From Paralichthys olivaceus (Eukaryota > Chordata > Actinopteri > Pleuronectiformes > Paralichthyidae), in NCBI RefSeq assembly GCF_024713975.1, contig NC_091103.1, positions 2,031,501 to 2,095,500 of the forward strand: a stretch of 64,000 nt of DNA, in the 5' to 3' direction. Position numbers and translations under genes: made by a program. The notes beneath the pieces are model-generated. The model did not search any database. It had not been told where the DNA came from and worked only from the letters and a program-made list of their open reading frames with translations. Below are positions 61,695 to 64,000 of the stretch, piece after piece (position 1 is the stretch's first letter; the number at the start of each line of letters is the position of its first letter).

Positions 61695-64000
61695 ATGTTG
61701 ACTCCTTCAGATATTACAAAGATTGCAAAGGCAATTGATACAGATTGCTGCTCTGGATCCAAACAGCAGCTGGATTTTACGAAATTTTGTGCATTACTGA
61801 AGCCAATTTCTTTGAGTGACGATGAGATCAAGGTCCTCTACAAACAGATTGGCACAAGCCATGACCAAACCGTGGACAGTTATCAGGTGCTAAACTTTCT
61901 TGTGAATAGAAAACTAGCATATCAAAGATTGTATTTTGGAGCGCTCTTTCCTAAACCTTTCGAAATTGTACCGGTGGATCACTTCAAAAACATAGTTTGT
62001 GTGTTATTCCATCCCTTCGAGGATGAAAGCAATCACGATTATGATCAACAGGTTTCCACAGAACAGAACAGGGCTTTCAAGAAAGGTAAATACCTCTCAA
62101 TTAGCTCAGATGGTGTCCTCAACTTGTGGACTGACAGGTTTGACAGCAAACAAACAATTCCTTTATGCAAAATGAAAAAGGAAACATGTCTTTTCTCGAA
62201 CCACAAGAAAATGCGTGTTAAAGACATGGTCTACATCAAAGAACTCAAACAGTTGGCTATCTCCACAACTGACAGGGAAGTGTTGTTCTACGACTGTGAT
62301 TGTAACTCAGATATCAACTCAGACCCTGTAATCAGTCACTCTCTAACAGTGGACAAAATAGTGAATGTCATGAGCTACTGGTCCAATGAAACAAAAGCAG
62401 TGTTTTCCTTTGGTGATACAGAAGGCTATTTGTTTGTGTTTATCTCCTACACGATACAGACAAATGGCTTTTTCTGCCAAGATTTGTTTAAGAAAACCTC
62501 TCTGCAGTATCCAAGTGCTCATGTTTCCTCCTTGTTGAACAAACCCTCTGATCACTTGTGTGTTAAAGTGCACAACTTTTATGATGCATGCAGTCAGATC
62601 CAATACTTTCCATTGCTTGACAAATTTGTCACCTTAAGTGGTTCCTCCAGGGTGATGGTCCTCACATCCCTCAACACCTCAAATGGTACCACAGTCTCAC
62701 AAAGATTTGAAAGCAGAGGAGATCAAAAGTATTTTGTGTGCGCTGAACACGCCTCTTCATGTGGGTATATAGTGACTGGTGGTACTGATGGATTACTGCG
62801 GCTGTGGTTACCACACAGAAAGTTGTCCTGTGTGCGTTCACTAACAGGACATGTCAAACCCATCATTTACATTAAGTTTAATCCTAAGGACAGAGTAGTC
62901 CTAAGTTTGTCCGAGGACATGAATGTTCGTGTGTGGACAGAGAGCTGGCAGTGTATTCAAAGCTTCCAGGTTCATGGTATGGAACAAGCCCCAATGGCCA
63001 GTGCGTGTTATAACATACACAACAATGAGCTCATCCTGACTAACTCAGACATAAGAAAATGTCTTGGAAGAGGAACAGATGTTTATCAAAGCACATTAAC
63101 ATCCCATGACATGCCCCTGTGCTCTGCACTCTATCACAGCCATTACAAACAAGTCATTTCTGTCTGCCAGAATGGTGTGGTGACAGTGTGGGATGTTTTA
63201 ACAGGAAAGGCTGTGATGCAGTTTGATGTAACTCCACACAAACGTGAGGCAATCACTGCCATGTCATTTGATGAACCACAGGAGAGACTAGTCACGATTT
63301 CATGGGATGGGAAAGTGAGACTGTGGAACTTTAACAGTGGAATGGAGCTTGCCGTTCTCCCCGTGACTCTGCCAAACCAAGTGACAGGCATTGTTTGCAC
63401 CAAAAACAGGATATTTGTGTCAACAAAGGACTCCAAGATAATTTATGACCTGGATTTGGTGGGAGACTACAACAGACTTTTGGAGCATCCATATTTAAGT
63501 GACATTTCCTCCATGGATAACCATGAAAACACACTGGTTGCTGCCTCCAACAATAAAAAAGTAGTTGTCTGGGATGCCAGCAGTGGCGAGACTCTCTACT
63601 GGCTTGATACCAGAACAAGCCCTCAAACTCACTTGGCATTTAAAAAAGCTCAAGGCCAGATCAGGAGTCTCAGAGAAGAGAATAAGAAGAAGCGAGGAGG
63701 TGTCATAGACACTGGATTAATTCATCCACAAATAAGATATACAAGTATGACAGGGGCAAAATCAGAAGTGGAAATCAATCATCTTGTTACATGTCTGAGG
63801 GCTAGGGAGAACACTTGTACCACAGCCACATTGCTGACCACTGCAGATGGCTACATCTATGCCTGGTCTGCCAAAAGCAAGGGAGGTCTGTTGGGAAAGT
63901 TCATGGCTGTAAATGATGAAGATGCAACCATTATCATCATGTCAGCTGATGTCAGTGGACGGACACTTTTGACTGGTGAAAGTACTGGGAAGATTTGTCT
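61695..64000 (+). CDS. WD-repeat protein with EF-hand-like N-terminus, intronless, 3' truncated by window end
   Basis: One frame stays open for 2,306 nt (at least 768 codons) to the right edge, with no stop and no need for a splice site. The N-terminus is EF-hand-like (TPSDITKIAKAIDTD, then QLDFTKFCALL, residues 4-35), with a degenerate loop. WD-type strand ends follow at about residue 136 (SDGVLNLW), 361 (TDGLLRLW), 406 (EDMNVRVW), 491 (NGVVTVWD), 535 (WDGKVRLWNF), 621 (KKVVVWD) and 717 (ADGYIYAW). This suits two seven-bladed propellers. The layout of an EF-hand followed by about a dozen WD repeats resembles the WDR49/WDR64/EFCAB8 group, annotated in fish as 'WD repeat-containing protein on Y chromosome-like'. 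Those vertebrate genes are multi-exon as far as I know, so an intronless copy suggests retroposition. Start choice: 61695 is the first ATG in frame; the frame is open back to a TGA at 61644. Function is unknown. Confidence 0.85.
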   Translation, partial: MLTPSDITKIAKAIDTDCCSGSKQQLDFTKFCALLKPISLSDDEIKVLYKQIGTSHDQTVDSYQVLNFLVNRKLAYQRLYFGALFPKPFEIVPVDHFKNIVCVLFHPFEDESNHDYDQQVSTEQNRAFKKGKYLSISSDGVLNLWTDRFDSKQTIPLCKMKKETCLFSNHKKMRVKDMVYIKELKQLAISTTDREVLFYDCDCNSDINSDPVISHSLTVDKIVNVMSYWSNETKAVFSFGDTEGYLFVFISYTIQTNGFFCQDLFKKTSLQYPSAHVSSLLNKPSDHLCVKVHNFYDACSQIQYFPLLDKFVTLSGSSRVMVLTSLNTSNGTTVSQRFESRGDQKYFVCAEHASSCGYIVTGGTDGLLRLWLPHRKLSCVRSLTGHVKPIIYIKFNPKDRVVLSLSEDMNVRVWTESWQCIQSFQVHGMEQAPMASACYNIHNNELILTNSDIRKCLGRGTDVYQSTLTSHDMPLCSALYHSHYKQVISVCQNGVVTVWDVLTGKAVMQFDVTPHKREAITAMSFDEPQERLVTISWDGKVRLWNFNSGMELAVLPVTLPNQVTGIVCTKNRIFVSTKDSKIIYDLDLVGDYNRLLEHPYLSDISSMDNHENTLVAASNNKKVVVWDASSGETLYWLDTRTSPQTHLAFKKAQGQIRSLREENKKKRGGVIDTGLIHPQIRYTSMTGAKSEVEINHLVTCLRARENTCTTATLLTTADGYIYAWSAKSKGGLLGKFMAVNDEDATIIIMSADVSGRTLLTGESTGKIC

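Overview
The window is nuclear DNA of a ray-finned (teleost) fish, probably a percomorph. Genes are split into many GT-AG exons. The encoded proteins are vertebrate orthologues. The intergenic DNA is AT-rich, dense in CA/GT microsatellites, and carries dispersed repeats and DNA-transposon relics typical of fish. The species cannot be named from sequence alone.

Layout: (1) 776-6803, minus strand: the 5' six coding exons of sae1, the SUMO E1 adenylation subunit; the 3' part lies off the left edge. (2) 6804-8030: a compact divergent promoter. (3) 8031-19279, plus strand: complete zc3h4 in 14 coding exons, with three CCCH zinc fingers. One of its introns looks like a U12-type AT-AC intron. A 3' UTR of about 2.3 kb follows. 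(4) 21.6-38.2 kb: a long gene-poor stretch with microsatellites, dispersed repeats, a Tc1-like transposon relic and one candidate 5' UTR exon. (5) 38710-39651, plus strand: a single-exon Borg/CDC42EP-family gene. (6) 41.1-42.1 kb: a tandem array of roughly 200-bp units carrying CTCF-like and ETS-like motifs. It abuts (7) complete ercc2 (XPD helicase), 42301-49930, plus strand, 23 coding exons and 760 codons. (8) 53533-58513, minus strand: complete klc3, a kinesin light chain with 13 coding exons, tail-to-tail with ercc2. (9) 59.5-59.9 kb: a complex CA/GACA satellite beside the klc3 first exon. (10) 61695-64000, plus strand: an uninterrupted open frame of at least 768 codons for a WD-repeat protein, running off the right edge.

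Two arrangements match mammals as far as I know the human map: sae1/zc3h4 divergent and ercc2/klc3 convergent. Both pairs lie in human 19q13.32, so this is a conserved linkage block. The genes serve separate cell functions: SUMO activation, early transcription termination, CDC42 signalling, TFIIH repair/transcription, and microtubule transport. They do not form one pathway. The least explained items are the intronless WD-repeat gene and the motif array upstream of ercc2.
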